A stretch of 7,811 bases of DNA from Anaerolineales bacterium (GTDB lineage: Bacteria > Chloroflexota > Anaerolineae > Anaerolineales > Villigracilaceae), in contig JAEURF010000072.1 of NCBI GenBank assembly GCA_016789205.1, positions 1-7,811 on the forward strand, in the 5' to 3' direction. Each line of letters starts with the position of its first letter. The stretch's first letter is position 1. This document shows positions 7,255 to 7,811 of this stretch, one piece after another. Below the pieces are notes generated by a model. It was not told the DNA's origin, did no database searches, and saw only the letters and a program-made list of their open reading frames with translations. A program made the translations under genes and the position numbers.

Positions 7255-7398
7255 ATGAAAAACAAACTCAACCTCCTCGCTTTATCCGCCTCCAAAATCA
7301 AACGCGAACACATTCAAACCTTATTCGTTTTGCTCACCCTTGCAATGTTAGTTCTTGGCTTAGGCGCTCCAGAAGATATGAATATTACCGGTCGATAA
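7255..7398 (+). CDS. 47-residue single-pass membrane microprotein upstream of DUF5317-like gene
   Basis: This small protein is not one I recognise by name. It starts with a basic, amphipathic stretch (MKNKLNLLALSASKIKREH), followed by one hydrophobic segment, about 22-37 (TLFVLLTLAMLVLGLG), and a short polar end APEDMNITGR before TAA. That pattern suits a small inner-membrane protein with its N-terminus in the cytoplasm; a non-cleaved signal anchor is also possible. The ATG is supported by AAGGA seven bases upstream. Its stop is directly followed by the GTG of the next gene, with zero spacing and in the same frame, so the two are almost certainly co-translated or coupled. It could be a partner subunit, a leader peptide that delivers ribosomes to the next start, or the separated first part of a once longer protein. 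Function unknown. Confidence 0.65.
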   Translation: MKNKLNLLALSASKIKREHIQTLFVLLTLAMLVLGLGAPEDMNITGR

Positions 7399-7811
7399 GT
7401 GATTCTGTTGTTCGCAGTCGCCTCTGGATTTGCCTTCGGCTTGGGGCGGGCGTGTTGGCTGGGTCAAACCTACCAACCGCCTGCTCTCAAACACATTTGG
7501 CTAGTATTTGTCTCTTTTTTACCGCAGTTCATTGCCATTTACTTTCCAAATACTCGCACACAAATTTCAGATGAATGGGCGAGCAGAATCCTGATTGCTT
7601 CATTACTTGGGCTTCTCGGATTCGCATGGCTCAACCGAACCCTGCTTGGGATGAAAATCCTATTCGTAGGTGCGGCACTCAACTTTACCGTTATAGCTGC
7701 GAACCGAGGTTTTATGCCAATCAGTCCGCAGGCGGCGAGTCATCTTGTTTCTGAAGAAATCATTTCTGACATTCCACCTGGAACTCGCTTGGGCACAAAA
7801 GACATTCTTCT
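7399..7811 (+). CDS. DUF5317-like multi-pass membrane protein, 3' end cut by window edge
   Basis: The visible part is 137 residues plus two bases. The GTG start directly follows the upstream TAA. It gives MILLFAVASGFAFGLGR, the kind of hydrophobic opening I recall for DUF5317 proteins. Four hydrophobic segments are visible, at about 1-16, 32-49, 62-78 and 85-101. The conserved-looking motif NRGFMPIS (102-109) follows the fourth, then a polar loop, and GTRLGTKDIL near the edge resembles the family's later (S)KD motif. These are family features from recall; no catalytic residues are known to me and the role is unknown. No Shine-Dalgarno precedes the GTG, so translation probably depends on ribosomes ending at the microprotein stop. 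An alternative start further in (M85) would discard three membrane segments and is unlikely. Confidence 0.75.
   Translation, partial: MILLFAVASGFAFGLGRACWLGQTYQPPALKHIWLVFVSFLPQFIAIYFPNTRTQISDEWASRILIASLLGLLGFAWLNRTLLGMKILFVGAALNFTVIAANRGFMPISPQAASHLVSEEIISDIPPGTRLGTKDIL

Noticed and set aside
7221..7574. 117-residue plus-strand reading starting at TTG 7221
   Set aside because: It runs out of frame across the well-supported microprotein and the membrane protein, has no ribosome binding site and encodes no recognisable pattern of segments.

Overview
The window looks like chromosomal DNA from a moderately AT-rich bacterium, most likely Chloroflexota (Anaerolineae-like). Three things suggest this: a full-length DnaE1-type replicative polymerase with a long proline-rich tail, a giant MalT-like STAND regulator ending in an OmpR-type winged helix plus BTAD module, and a DUF5317-type membrane protein. 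The lineage is an inference from gene style and recall, not from a database search.

Layout. Positions 1-3521, minus strand: most of dnaE, the DNA polymerase III alpha subunit, running off the left edge inside its C-terminal tail. Positions 3522-3711: a compact divergent promoter region. It holds a consensus extended -10 element for dnaE and an imperfect inverted repeat that would make up most of the dnaE leader. Positions 3712-6918, plus strand: one 1068-residue STAND ATPase/TPR/winged-helix-BTAD regulator. Positions 6919-7254: a noncoding stretch with a long bulged stem-loop of dispersed-repeat style, a weak hairpin, a clear intrinsic terminator and a perfect 12-bp tandem duplication. Positions 7255-7398: a 47-residue single-pass membrane microprotein with a good ribosome binding site. 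Positions 7399-7811: the start of a DUF5317-like multi-pass membrane protein, beginning with GTG directly after the microprotein's TAA and in the same frame; it runs off the right edge.

The genes do not form one obvious pathway. dnaE is housekeeping replication. The STAND protein is a presumed ATP-dependent, ligand-responsive transcription activator whose targets cannot be read from the window. The microprotein and DUF5317 gene form a tightly coupled operon of unknown role, separated from the regulator by a terminator. I see no mobile element, CRISPR array, tRNA or rRNA. I do not see a clearly new defence or metabolic system. The parts most worth a second look are the zero-gap, same-frame microprotein/DUF5317 junction, the inverted repeat in the dnaE leader, and the regulator architecture.
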